A stretch of 64,000 nt of DNA. Source: CAYLLN01 sp964384375 (lineage in GTDB: Bacteria; Planctomycetota; Planctomycetia; Pirellulales; Pirellulaceae). Location of the stretch: the NCBI GenBank assembly GCA_964384375.1, contig CAYLLN010000004.1:1-64000 (forward strand), given 5' to 3'. The notes beneath the pieces were generated by a model. That model did no database searches, was not told the DNA's origin, and saw nothing but the letters and a program-made list of their open reading frames with translations. The stretch's first letter is position 1, and the number at the start of each line of letters is the position of its first letter. Below, one piece after another: positions 25,456 to 33,937 of this stretch. The translations under genes and the position numbers were made by a program.

Positions 25456-26835
25456 TCAATCGAGGAACTTGCGAATCGCCTCCTCACTTACTTCATCTTC
25501 GATCGCGCCCGCGACTTTTCCCTCGCGATCAAGAATGACAGCCGTCGGCCAGAATCGAATGTCATACTGAGTCGTCGTTGCGCCTCGCGGCCCACTCTCG
25601 TCCGTGGGCACGTCGAACGCTGCTCGAAGTGTCATTCGGCTTCCGCCCCAGTGCTTGGTTTGCAGACGCGCCAACTCATTCTCGTATTCGTCGGATTCCT
25701 CATTGGAGCAATCCTGGATAGCGATCCACTCGACGCCTTCCTTGCTGAGACGTTCCCGCATTTCCATCAACTTGGGAATTCGCTCGACGCAAGGCTTGCA
25801 CCAACTGGCCCAGAAGTAGAGCACAACCACTTTTCCCCGCAATTCAGCCAGCGTCTTTTTGTCTCCTTCGCGCCATTGGAGCGAGAGTACCGGCGCGGGC
25901 TTGCCAGTCAATTCGGCCAATCGGGACTTTGCAATTTCTCCGTCGATGGTCGTGAAGTAACCAAATGGCGGCTTCATCACAAAGTCTTCGTCGGTCACTT
26001 GGGGATTGATGACCGCGCTCGTTACTACGTAAGTAGATCGGCCACCGGTCGGCCACTGTATCTCAAGACGGTGTGGGAACGGCACCTCTTTGTTCCGCGC
26101 CACGTCTCGAACGGCCTTCAGGGAGCCGATCGTCCTTCCCCAAACTCGATCGGGCTCCGTCTTGTACTTGGGGTGAAGTTCGATGCGTAAAGGCAAATGG
26201 CTTTGTTTAGGAGCCAGCCAAACCTTCACGAACGCGGTGTCACCCCAAAACTTTGGGCGAACGGAAAGCGGAATATTGGGGCCGATCTTGAGGACGATCA
26301 CGCGCTCGCCGTCGATGTTGTCCTCACCTTCGGAGGTCGTGATGTCCGGGAATTTCAAAAAGTCACTGAGTGATCGGTGTTCGGGCGACAAGATCCGCAG
26401 TCCCAAGGGATCGATCGGAAGACTGGGAAATGGGTCGCCATCCAGTTTGGTTTTCTCGTGAAAATCTCGGTCAGAATGGCTGACTTGAATCAGCTTTCCT
26501 TCGTGAATCCGTGTGTCACGATCCCTTTCTGTCAATCTGCCGTCGCGATATTTGCGTCGTTCGAGCACCTTCAGCCGCATCGATGGATAGGCGTAAAGCA
26601 ATTCGTTGTCGTTTACGAGCTTCGAATCGTAAACGGAACCTGTTTCGGGCGGGCCTGCGAGCGGGTCCTTAGCGATCTCCATCGGCCCCGGCGGCGGCGT
26701 GAATTTGTCGGTGTACATGACTTGGAGCGTCTCAATATTCTTCAAGTACGCTTCCAACGCCGACTGGGCCTTCGCCAGTTCGGCCGGTTCGACGGGAGTA
26801 GCCGCAATCAAGAACAAAGCAGATAGAAGCGTCAT
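25456..26835 (-). CDS. TlpA-like thioredoxin-domain protein, secreted
   Basis: 459 residues with signal peptide MTLLSALFLIAATPVEPAEL. The first ~310 residues form a beta-rich domain like those found N-terminal to planctomycete redoxins (RMKLVLERRK-type and WLAPKQSHLPLRIELHPKYK). The C-terminal ~140 residues are a thioredoxin fold with VVLYFWASWCKPCVERIP, so the redox CxxC is WCKPC. The usual cis-Pro is expected near RFWPTAVILD. Likely a periplasmic thiol reductase. Start chosen at ATG 26835; an upstream GTG at 26871 would begin inside a repeat. Confidence 0.85.
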   Translation of the reverse strand: MTLLSALFLIAATPVEPAELAKAQSALEAYLKNIETLQVMYTDKFTPPPGPMEIAKDPLAGPPETGSVYDSKLVNDNELLYAYPSMRLKVLERRKYRDGRLTERDRDTRIHEGKLIQVSHSDRDFHEKTKLDGDPFPSLPIDPLGLRILSPEHRSLSDFLKFPDITTSEGEDNIDGERVIVLKIGPNIPLSVRPKFWGDTAFVKVWLAPKQSHLPLRIELHPKYKTEPDRVWGRTIGSLKAVRDVARNKEVPFPHRLEIQWPTGGRSTYVVTSAVINPQVTDEDFVMKPPFGYFTTIDGEIAKSRLAELTGKPAPVLSLQWREGDKKTLAELRGKVVVLYFWASWCKPCVERIPKLMEMRERLSKEGVEWIAIQDCSNEESDEYENELARLQTKHWGGSRMTLRAAFDVPTDESGPRGATTTQYDIRFWPTAVILDREGKVAGAIEDEVSEEAIRKFLD

Positions 26836-26870
26836 CTTCAGTGCTCCCAAGTTACGAGCATCGACCGTCA

Positions 26871-26896
26871 CCGGGAGGCTGACGCCTCCCGCTCGC
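26871..26896. repeat. Type A half element
   Basis: One hairpin half (GGGAGGCTGACGCCTCCC plus GCTCGC) between the thioredoxin and ABC-2 permease genes, identical in core to the right half of the copy at 54372-54455. Confidence 0.75.
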
Positions 26897-26904
26897 CATA
26901 CAAG

Positions 26905-28545
26905 TTACCCCGCCACGCGCCACCGCGTGTTGAAGAGCCACATCATCGTGCCGATCAGGCCCGTGTTGAGCACGAGGCTGAAGGCGACGTAAGCAAAGAA
27001 AATTCGCCAATCCCCCGTTTCGGGCTGGGCGTTGTTGCCGTCGCTCGGCAGATCGAGAGGAATTGCGTGAGCCGCGGCAAACGGGCTGACAAAGCCCGAG
27101 GCTTCGACGAACGGGGTGTTGGGATGTTCGGGGAAGAACGTCTGGGCGAAGAAATTCGCGGCCAAGGGGGCGCAAAACAGCACGATGATCACGAGGTAGG
27201 TCGTCATCATCGCGTGCGAGGTCTTCTTGAAGAGGACCGAGTTGAACAGGGCCAGCATGGCCGTCGTAAGGCAGGTGATGAGTACGATCGCCAGATACGC
27301 CACGACCGCGAGCAGGTTCGTCCAGTAGAGCGAGACCATCACGCACGCCAGCAGCACCGGCCAGACGAGAAACAGCGTGAGCACGCTTGAGACGCGGAGA
27401 CCCGCGATGAGCTTCCCCCAGAGGATGTGCCAGGGAGTGATCGTCGTCGTGAGCAAGAGGTCAAGCGTTTCGCGCTCGCGCTCGCTCGTCACGCTGCCGG
27501 CCGAGAAAACGGGGCCAACGAGCATGTTGAACATCACGACGTAGCTGATGTACCACGGGGCATATTCCGGCCAGATATAGAGGCAGACCGCCATGAACGG
27601 GATCGCCAGGAGCATGCTCACCTGGATCACCAGGCGGAGCATCAGCGTCCCTTGGCTGAAGATTTCGCTGCGGATTTCCTTGTCATAGACCGGGTTCGCA
27701 TCGTCCTCCATCAGGTCGTCGCGCTTGGGCGGGGCGAAGAGCTTGTCGGGGAACTGGTCGCGCTGAATGACGAGGCCCACCGCTTGCTGGGCTTCTTGCT
27801 CCAGATCGACGACCTCTTTCCCTTCGCTGCCGACGTCCGGCGGATGCAAGAGCAGGGCGCTCGTGTTGAAGAAGAGGGCGAGGCAAACGGCAATCGTCAC
27901 GGCCGGCAGCACCGTGAGGATGAGCATCAGGCGGAAGAACCCTTCGTCGGCCAGTTGCCACCAGAGGATGACGCCAACCAGGGCCAGCGGCAGGATGAGC
28001 AGATACGACACGACGAGCGAGGCGCTCGTGCGCTGGAAGTACGCGCTGCAGGCCACGCTGATCATGCCGAACATGACGATCGACAGGAGCAGGCCGAGGT
28101 AGGCCGCCAGCACTTCATACACGGAGACCCCGCCCAGCGGCAGGCAGAGCATCACGATCGGGAGCGACGCGAAGACGAGGACGGCCAGGTGTGAGAGCGA
28201 CGCGACGAGCTTGCCGAAGACGATCGCCGCCGGTCGAAGCGGGCTGGCGAGCAGCATCTCGTAAGTCTTGCGTTCCTTCTCGCCGGTGATTGAGCCCGAG
28301 GCGAAGCTGGGGGCCATCATCGACGCCAGCACGTATTGCCCCACAAAGAACAGATCGACCAGCCGGCGGGTTTGTGTGCCGCTTTGGCTGTTCACGGTCA
28401 TGTCGAGGCGGGTGTCTTGCGGCCAGGCGAAATAGACGACCGCGCCGAGCAGCGCCTGGTAGAGGAACAGCAGCACGAACGCCCGCCCCATCCGCAGGTT
28501 GACGAGCAACTCGCGTTGCAGGACCGGGTTTTCGATGACGTACAT
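26905..28545 (-). CDS. ABC-2 type permease with two tandem halves
   Basis: 546 residues, about twelve membrane helices. The two halves are similar: each carries a GS(I/V)T(G/S)E(K/R)E(K/R) turn (GSITGEKERKTYEMLLASPL and GSVTSERERETLDLLLTTTI), so this is an internal duplication of an ABC-2 permease. Similar proteins occur in planctomycetes with a separate ATPase, which is not adjacent here. N-terminus MYVIENPVLQRELLVNLR is typical. Export substrate unknown. Start chosen at ATG 28545; a palindrome lies just upstream. Confidence 0.87.
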   Translation of the reverse strand: MYVIENPVLQRELLVNLRMGRAFVLLFLYQALLGAVVYFAWPQDTRLDMTVNSQSGTQTRRLVDLFFVGQYVLASMMAPSFASGSITGEKERKTYEMLLASPLRPAAIVFGKLVASLSHLAVLVFASLPIVMLCLPLGGVSVYEVLAAYLGLLLSIVMFGMISVACSAYFQRTSASLVVSYLLILPLALVGVILWWQLADEGFFRLMLILTVLPAVTIAVCLALFFNTSALLLHPPDVGSEGKEVVDLEQEAQQAVGLVIQRDQFPDKLFAPPKRDDLMEDDANPVYDKEIRSEIFSQGTLMLRLVIQVSMLLAIPFMAVCLYIWPEYAPWYISYVVMFNMLVGPVFSAGSVTSERERETLDLLLTTTITPWHILWGKLIAGLRVSSVLTLFLVWPVLLACVMVSLYWTNLLAVVAYLAIVLITCLTTAMLALFNSVLFKKTSHAMMTTYLVIIVLFCAPLAANFFAQTFFPEHPNTPFVEASGFVSPFAAAHAIPLDLPSDGNNAQPETGDWRIFFAYVAFSLVLNTGLIGTMMWLFNTRWRVAG

Positions 28546-28554
28546 ACAACATAG

Positions 28555-28572
28555 CCGCGACCAGTGGTCGCG
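28555..28572. repeat. Palindrome CCGCGACCAGTGGTCGCG upstream of the permease gene
   Basis: Symmetrical 18-mer in the divergent promoter region; the same core recurs at 56062-56080. It could be an operator or a dispersed repeat; its second location inside a coding region favours a repeat. Confidence 0.7.
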
Positions 28573-28691
28573 TTGGCACGCTGGCGAATTGCTCTCTTGA
28601 ACTGTCGTTATAACCGGCCCTTCGCCCCATTTCACCGGCCCGCCCTGCGATTGTTACCTCCGGCGACCGATTGCGGTTGCAATCGCACACG

Positions 28692-29267
28692 ATGTTCTCC
28701 TTCCGCAAACCGACTGAAGCCGACATCCGCAAGCTATTGGCCCGGCAGCAGGGAGCGGCGTGGTCGTATGACTGGCCGGAGATTACGCGGGAAGTGCCGC
28801 AGCCACGGGCCGGTTGGCAAATCGACCGGCACCGCGTGCTCTTGGGGCATGGTGTGGCGACATTCGCGGCGGCCTGCGAGGCGATCCGCGGCTGGAAAAT
28901 GTTCCCGCGGCAGATGTGCCAGGTCTTTTGGCCGACGACGCGGCAAGAGCCGGGCGAGGTGGTGGCCGTGCTGTACCGGGCTCGGCCGTGTTTCTTGTGG
29001 ATGCTGTTTCCGGCGCGGGTGGTGTATCGGATTGAGGAATCGCACTGTTTTGGCTTCGCGTACGGCACGCTGCCGGAACATCCGGAGCGAGGCGAGGAGC
29101 GGTTTCTTGTCGAGTGGAACAAGGCAGACGACAGCGTCTGGTACGACCTGATGGCCATTTCGCGGCCGGGACATTGGCTGGCCCGCCTCGGCTATCCCTA
29201 TGCACGATACGAACAGGCGAAGTTCCGACGGCTGTCGGGACTGGCGATGCAGGAGGCGGTGGGCTGA
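28692..29267 (+). CDS. DUF1990 family protein
   Basis: 191 residues with DUF1990 features: FSFRKPTEADIRKLL at the start, GWQIDRHRVLLGHG, FAYGTLPEHPERGEERF and WYDLMAISRPGHWLARLGYP. No signal peptide. Members of the family often sit near YndJ-like proteins, as here (next gene 18 bases downstream). Biochemical role unknown. Start chosen at the ATG giving MFSFRKP. Confidence 0.85.
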   Translation: MFSFRKPTEADIRKLLARQQGAAWSYDWPEITREVPQPRAGWQIDRHRVLLGHGVATFAAACEAIRGWKMFPRQMCQVFWPTTRQEPGEVVAVLYRARPCFLWMLFPARVVYRIEESHCFGFAYGTLPEHPERGEERFLVEWNKADDSVWYDLMAISRPGHWLARLGYPYARYEQAKFRRLSGLAMQEAVG

Positions 29268-29285
29268 ATTCTCACGGCGACTCCG

Positions 29286-30134
29286 ATGCTTGAAACCGTC
29301 ATCCTTTTGCTGGCCGCACTCGTCCTTGTGCCGCTCGGCCTGCGTCTGAGCGACGATGCGGAGCGCGGGCCACTCGCGAGGAGGCTACTGACGACAGCCA
29401 ACTGGCTGCAGCCGCCGGCAGCGATCTTGCTTGGGGCGAGCTTCGCCTTCGACCAAGGCTGGCTCGCTGCCTTTCTAGCCATTCCATGGTTCATCGTGAC
29501 GCTGCTCATCGCGGCTGTTGGCGCCCTCGATGCCTGGCGTCGCGGCTGGCGGCTGGACGGCAGCACGGCATTCACTGCGGCCTACCTGTTCATTCCCGTC
29601 GGCGGAGGTTGGGGACTCATCTCGCGAGCGGGGCTCAATCCCCAGGACTTCAGCGATGCGATCGTGCTGCTGACGGCAGTTCACTTTCACTATGCCGGGT
29701 TCGTGCTGCCGATTGTGGCGGGGCTCGTGGTCCGCTCGCTCCGGCCGCGAAAGAGCGACCAGTTCATGCTCGTCGCCATCATCCTCGGTGTGCCGCTTAT
29801 CGGCGTGGGGATCTCGCTCTCGCCGCGCGTCGAAGTTGGTGCGGCGATCCTGCTGGCTCTTGGTTGCACGATCCTGGCTATCCGGCAGATTCAGGCAGCC
29901 ATCACCAGCCGCGACCCAACCTGCATCACGCTCTTGTGCGTCTCGTCTCTGTCGCTGCTGGCGGCGATGGGTCTAGCCGCGGTCTATGCCGTCGGCGAGT
30001 TCACGGGCCACGCCTGGCTCAGCATTCCTACGATGATCCGCACGCATGGCGCGGCGAATGCCTTTGGATTTGCGACGTGTGGACTGGCGGGGTGGGCGTT
30101 GAAGAGGGAATCAGGACTGAAGGTTCGGGATTGA
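29286..30134 (+). CDS. YndJ-like polytopic membrane protein
   Basis: 282 residues with about eight hydrophobic helices. LLTAVHFHYAGFVLPIVAGL and IRTHGAANAFGFATCGLAGW match the conserved His-containing helices of YndJ-like proteins. It follows the DUF1990 gene in the same direction and likely forms an operon with it. The final residues and the TGA stop lie within a type F repeat, so the C-terminus may have been modified. Function unknown. Confidence 0.75.
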   Translation: MLETVILLLAALVLVPLGLRLSDDAERGPLARRLLTTANWLQPPAAILLGASFAFDQGWLAAFLAIPWFIVTLLIAAVGALDAWRRGWRLDGSTAFTAAYLFIPVGGGWGLISRAGLNPQDFSDAIVLLTAVHFHYAGFVLPIVAGLVVRSLRPRKSDQFMLVAIILGVPLIGVGISLSPRVEVGAAILLALGCTILAIRQIQAAITSRDPTCITLLCVSSLSLLAAMGLAAVYAVGEFTGHAWLSIPTMIRTHGAANAFGFATCGLAGWALKRESGLKVRD

Positions 30135-30190
30135 GGGCAGCATTTACAAGCGTCGTCCCTTAACCCTGAATCCCGATCCCCGAACCCCCT
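30110..30190. repeat. Type F repeat at a gene end
   Basis: CAGGACTGAAGGTTCGGGAT on the left is countered by CCTGAATCCCGATCCCCG on the right. It contains the stop codon of the YndJ-like gene, ends just before the stop of the convergent Fur gene, and may act as a terminator. Confidence 0.65.
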
Positions 30191-30195
30191 TCGCC

Positions 30196-30714
30196 TCAAA
30201 TCATATTCATCTTATGCCTTGCCCGGCGCCCCGCGCGGGAGCACTCTTCGCAAATGCCCGTGATGATCAGCCGGTGGCCAGCGACGCGGAAGCGATGTTC
30301 GCGGGCCACTTCGTCGCGCAGTTCGACGAGCTTCTCGTTCTCGAATTCGAGCAGCCGGTTGCACTGCGTGCAGTGGAAATGGTCGTGCTGAGGGTAGCCG
30401 TAGTCGTGTTCATAGACGGCTCGACCGTTGAGGACGAACTTGCGAAGGAGCCCCGCATCGACGAATTCCCCCAGCGTCCGATAGACGGTCGGCCGGCTGA
30501 CGTGCCCCTCGCTGCCGCTGGCGGGAAGCTGTTCCATGAGCTGGTCGGCGTCGAAATGCTCGTGCCGCGAGAAAACGTGATCCACCAGGGCCAGCCGCTG
30601 CTGCGTCACCCGCATGCCGCGGCTTTGCAGGTATTCCACGAACCGATCGCGGGGAGTGGACGAGACGGCAACACTGCCTAAGGTATCTCTGTCCAGAGGA
30701 ACATCGCTTGACAC
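30196..30714 (-). CDS. Fur family transcriptional regulator
   Basis: 172 residues. N-terminal winged helix: RGMRVTQQRLALVDHVF and SRPTVYRTLGEFVDAGLLRK. C-terminal dimer/metal domain: HDYGYPQHDHFHCTQCNRL and ICEECS provide His ligands and two CxxC zinc motifs. Metal response could be iron, zinc, manganese or peroxide; sequence alone does not decide. Start is a GTG at 30714 with GGAG six bases upstream. No metal transporter is adjacent. Confidence 0.94.
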   Translation of the reverse strand: MSSDVPLDRDTLGSVAVSSTPRDRFVEYLQSRGMRVTQQRLALVDHVFSRHEHFDADQLMEQLPASGSEGHVSRPTVYRTLGEFVDAGLLRKFVLNGRAVYEHDYGYPQHDHFHCTQCNRLLEFENEKLVELRDEVAREHRFRVAGHRLIITGICEECSRAGRRARHKMNMI

Positions 30715-30872
30715 ACCAGACTCCAGCCGCCGATAGCGGTCTTATTGAGACTCTGGCCGCGACGAAATGCCGGAAAGTGCGACAAGAACGCAGGAAACGA
30801 CATCGCAGCCAGTATCAATAAGATTGTAGGCCAACCGGACGGGGTGGCAAGGGCGCTCCACGGCTCGATCCT

Positions 30873-31163
30873 TCACGACTTCGGCAGCTCGCACAATTCG
30901 ACGGACCCGCCGTGCAGCACCACGGGATGACGCTGGAGCAACTCCAGTAGCCTTTGTTTGTCGTCCGCGTCGAAACGCATGTAGCCGACAATGTGATCCG
31001 AGGGCTTCGCGGAGTTCGTGTCGCCCAGCACCTCCCGCTTCCCTATTTCGCTCCCTCCCTGGAACAGGCCACTCTGGCGTGCGGCAGCAAAGAACTGCTT
31101 CCACTCGTCGCTTGTGGACGGCGTTTTCTCGTTGCCGTGAATGAGGAGGAGGTATTGCGTCAT
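30873..31163 (-). CDS. YCII-related (DGPF) domain protein
   Basis: 96-residue cytoplasmic protein with the YCII/DGPF fold: MTQYLLLIHGNEKTPSTSDE, GSEIGKREVLGD and VELCELPKS as the last strand. The family includes dehalogenase-like and sigma-factor-associated proteins; no ECF gene is adjacent. Its function cannot be stated. Confidence 0.82.
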   Translation of the reverse strand: MTQYLLLIHGNEKTPSTSDEWKQFFAAARQSGLFQGGSEIGKREVLGDTNSAKPSDHIVGYMRFDADDKQRLLELLQRHPVVLHGGSVELCELPKS

Positions 31164-31263
31164 GGAGCTTGAACTTGTGATTCAATAGATTAGGTACGCC
31201 TTCAGTTCAAGATATCCAAGTCCACATCTTAAATATTAAGACGCCAAGCAGGGCCTCGCTGGC

Positions 31264-31944
31264 CTACTTTGGCGCGGGCGACGAGGCCGCCGTGTCAACT
31301 TCCGATGGAGGCCTTCGCCACACAATCCACGCCAGGGGCATGATCCAGGCGCAATGGGCCAGGATCATGATCCGGTTGGGCCAGCCGACGAGGACGTTGG
31401 GGCCGGGTTTGCCTTCATTGCGCGGCAACATGATGGCCATCGAACCGATAAATAGGATCAGGCCCAAGAGGGGGAGACCCGCCGTCAGCAGCAACGTGCG
31501 CCGGAACGGTTTCCAGGCCGGGTTTTTCGCCAGGCCCCAGTTGATCAGCGGAGCGGCGAAGGGGAGGTGGTCGAGCATCGCTCCGACTTCGTGGAGCCGA
31601 TTGACCGGGTCGGGGACGAAGATCGCGGCCAGAGTCATGCCAAATGCCGCTAACACCACCAGGGCCAGCCCCAGATAGCCGAGCACGCCGCGAAGCTGGG
31701 AATAGATCGCCACGCAGAGCGCCAGGCAGCTGACCGCCAAGCAGACAAACGCGAGCTGCATGATCCAGCCGAAGGGTCCGATTTCATACTCGCTGATGAA
31801 CCGCCAGGCAGGATCGAGATCGGTCCGCAGGGCGTGCAGACCGGCCAAGAGAACGATGAACGCCCCGGAAGCGGCGAACGAAATCCGAGCGGCAAGTCGC
31901 TCGCGCTTACCGTGGTGCGAGTCGATCACTGATTGTTGTTGCAT
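31264..31944 (-). CDS. DUF998 family membrane protein
   Basis: 226 residues, about six membrane helices. DUF998 hallmarks: FISEYEIGPFGWIMQLAFVC in helix 2 and FVPDPVNRLHEVGAMLDHL in the middle (family has D-P near H). Start chosen at MQQQSVIDS (ATG 31944). Function unknown. Confidence 0.8.
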   Translation of the reverse strand: MQQQSVIDSHHGKRERLAARISFAASGAFIVLLAGLHALRTDLDPAWRFISEYEIGPFGWIMQLAFVCLAVSCLALCVAIYSQLRGVLGYLGLALVVLAAFGMTLAAIFVPDPVNRLHEVGAMLDHLPFAAPLINWGLAKNPAWKPFRRTLLLTAGLPLLGLILFIGSMAIMLPRNEGKPGPNVLVGWPNRIMILAHCAWIMPLAWIVWRRPPSEVDTAASSPAPK

Positions 31945-32345
31945 GGAGAGGGCCGCAAGGAATCGACAACGGCACTTTGCCGATTGGGTGCTGACTGGTC
32001 TCGATCGCAATACCTTCAAGTCAGAAATTGCCGAGTCATTCTCAGGGTGTGCAGTTCCGAGGCTCGGTCGTTCTCGACCGAAACCCACTAGCACAGCTCA
32101 AAACTTGCAAAATAGCCCTGGAAACATGCGTTGCGTTTCAGAGTAGTCAGCCCCTTGTAACAACCTGCCAGTTTGTTGCAATAATTCTGTCCACTGGTGC
32201 ATCATAGATTCTGGCGGCTGGCCATCGCGCCGGTGCGTTTGTTGCTTGATCCATTTGGTGAAACGAAACTTATTGCGGGATAAGTCCTTCAGGGATGGGG
32301 AAAGGACTCTATCGTAGCCGGAATTGGAGGAGTGGAATTCATACG

Positions 32346-32384
32346 ATTCATAATCCCATCCCCTGGGGGAAGGGTTTTATGAAT
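32346..32384. other. Long imperfect hairpin
   Basis: ATTCATAA and TTTTATGAAT flank CCC/GGG and CCCC/GGGG blocks around a TG loop, giving about 16 base pairs with small internal bulges. Not related to the other hairpin families in the window. Confidence 0.6.
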
Positions 32385-32493
32385 GGATGCAAGTGGAGGC
32401 ACATCAAAGAGTTATGGCATTTCATTCATACTCGGAGCGCTGCAGAATCAGCGAAAAGTATGAATGCCCAGGGTGTTAGCCGATCAGCAAGCA

Positions 32494-32517
32494 GCTCAGC
32501 AGGAGCTTCGCCCTACC
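32494..32517. repeat. Type E repeat, intergenic copy
   Basis: GCTCAGCAGGAGCTTCGCCC followed by TACC, nearly the same as the copy at 50586-50612. Confidence 0.65.
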
Positions 32518-32554
32518 AATGTGAGCACATCCAACCGAGGCTGTCGCGAATCCC

Positions 32555-33034
32555 TTAGTCTCCGACGCCGATGTCGTCGTCGTAGGCGGCGAAGATCAGC
32601 TCGTTCTCGCGCTCCTCGTGGCTGCGGAGGCGGGCGTCGAATTCGAGGAACTCGGGTCCGATCCAGAGGGCGAGTGCCGCGTGCTGCTCGTCGTAGAGCA
32701 TCCGCTCGGCCCGATCGACCAGCTCGCAGAAGTCGAGGTAGAGCCCCTTGTGCTCGCCGCGGAGCTGATCGGCCTGGCGCGAGAGGCGGGGGGCCACATC
32801 GACCGGGTCCTCGAAGTAGCCGTAAGCCTCTTCGAGGGCGAAGTGGAGGGCGAGCTGATCGCGGAGCGTGCAGAGCTTGTCGATGAGCAGGCGGCAATGG
32901 CCGGGGGCGATGGGCCGCTGGCACCGATGCCGCAGGTTGGTCAGCAGGGTCCAAAGCTCCTGATTGACCTCTTTGATTTCCGCGAGAAAAGCGGCATTGA
33001 CGGTGACCGTCCCGGTGAGAGTGGCGATCGACAT
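32555..33034 (-). CDS. Hemerythrin-like (HHE) domain protein
   Basis: 159-residue helical protein. Candidate metal ligands: the His in LALHFALEEAYGYF, RGEHKGLYLDF and RSHEERENELIFAAY, spaced as in HHE cation-binding proteins. Could bind a di-iron centre and respond to oxygen or NO. Start chosen at MSIATLTGT (ATG 33034). Stands alone and is divergent from the next gene. Confidence 0.72.
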   Translation of the reverse strand: MSIATLTGTVTVNAAFLAEIKEVNQELWTLLTNLRHRCQRPIAPGHCRLLIDKLCTLRDQLALHFALEEAYGYFEDPVDVAPRLSRQADQLRGEHKGLYLDFCELVDRAERMLYDEQHAALALWIGPEFLEFDARLRSHEERENELIFAAYDDDIGVGD

Positions 33035-33346
33035 GGCGACCTCCCTGACCCGCGGCGGCCGGAGAAAAGCGGGGCCGGCGGGCAAATGCGGAAGCGTTTG
33101 CGGGCGGAACTGCCCGCTAGCGCCGGAACGAACCAGTCCGCCGGCCCTTCAGCGACCTGCGGAACACGCAGCCAAGAGGAATATCCAGGTGCAACGGTCA
33201 TGCTACTGCCGTTACCGGGGCGGGTCAAACTTTTTTTATGACAATTCCGACATGCTGTCTTCATCGGGCGCTCATTGAATCTTCATGCGGCGGCCGGAAG
33301 ATCGGTCGCGGGAAACTGGGGTAATTCGCGCCAGGGGGTATATCGA
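33035..33346. other. Divergent intergenic region
   Basis: 312 nt between two divergent genes. Two small inverted repeats occur at about 33090-33118 (GCAAATGC/GCGTTTGC and GCGGGC/GCCCGC), upstream of the hemerythrin-like gene. They may be operators or repeat remnants. No gene seen. Confidence 0.45.
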
Positions 33347-33937
33347 GTGATTGACGTTTGGAAATGCGCAACAGGGGCGCTCCTGGCGGCGATGGTCGTG
33401 GGACAGTTGGGCTGCGGCGGATCGACAGCGGCGGATCTGTCGAAAGCGGCAGCGAATGTGCAGAACACGGCCGCCACCACTGTGCAAGCAGTGGAAGAGA
33501 CGGCGACGAAGGCAGCGGGTTTGACGACCGGAAGCGTCGAGCTGGATGTGAACGGCCCTCTCAAAACCGAGCGCTGCTCGGCGTGGTTCACTCCGCCGTC
33601 GGGCGACCGGCCGGCCGTGCTGCAACTGACGACAACGGAGACGCTCGATGCCGACCCGAAATTCACCGAGTATCCGAGCGTTTACGTTTGGGCGAGCGTT
33701 CCGGTGGCCGGCGCGCAGGAATTGCAGGCGGGCAAGACGGTGCAGGGACAACTGATGATTCGCCGCGAGCCGCTGCGCGAGATTTGGCAGAACGAAATGC
33801 TGCAGCCGGTGAACGTCACGATCACTGCGGTCGATTCGTGGTCGATCGAGTGCGAGGTGAAGGATGTCGAGCTGAAGCGGCTGGATGCAGAAGGAACGGT
33901 GAAGGTGGCGGGTAAATTCCGAGCGGTCTGGAAATGA
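33347..33937 (+). CDS. Secreted lipoprotein-like protein of unknown function
   Basis: 196 residues. The N-terminus VIDVWKCATGALLAAMVVG, followed by QLGCGGS, looks like a lipoprotein signal with an imperfect lipobox (QLGC). GTG start at 33347 has AGGGGG eight bases upstream. The mature part has a short Ala/Thr-rich helix and a beta-rich region. It overlaps the next gene by four bases (ATGA). Function unknown. Confidence 0.72.
   Translation: MIDVWKCATGALLAAMVVGQLGCGGSTAADLSKAAANVQNTAATTVQAVEETATKAAGLTTGSVELDVNGPLKTERCSAWFTPPSGDRPAVLQLTTTETLDADPKFTEYPSVYVWASVPVAGAQELQAGKTVQGQLMIRREPLREIWQNEMLQPVNVTITAVDSWSIECEVKDVELKRLDAEGTVKVAGKFRAVWK

Larger units (their letters stand above)
31945..32554. other. 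610-nt intergenic region with a long hairpin
   Basis: No convincing gene; this stretch is more AT-rich than its surroundings. It holds a long imperfect hairpin (32346-32384) and a type E repeat (32494-32517). A short frame at 32295-32558 translates through the repeat and is unlikely to be a protein. A noncoding RNA cannot be excluded. Confidence 0.5.

Noticed and set aside
32295..32558. Possible small protein in the 31.9-32.6 kb gap
   Set aside because: Reads through a type E repeat and a hairpin, has no ribosome-binding site and no family features.
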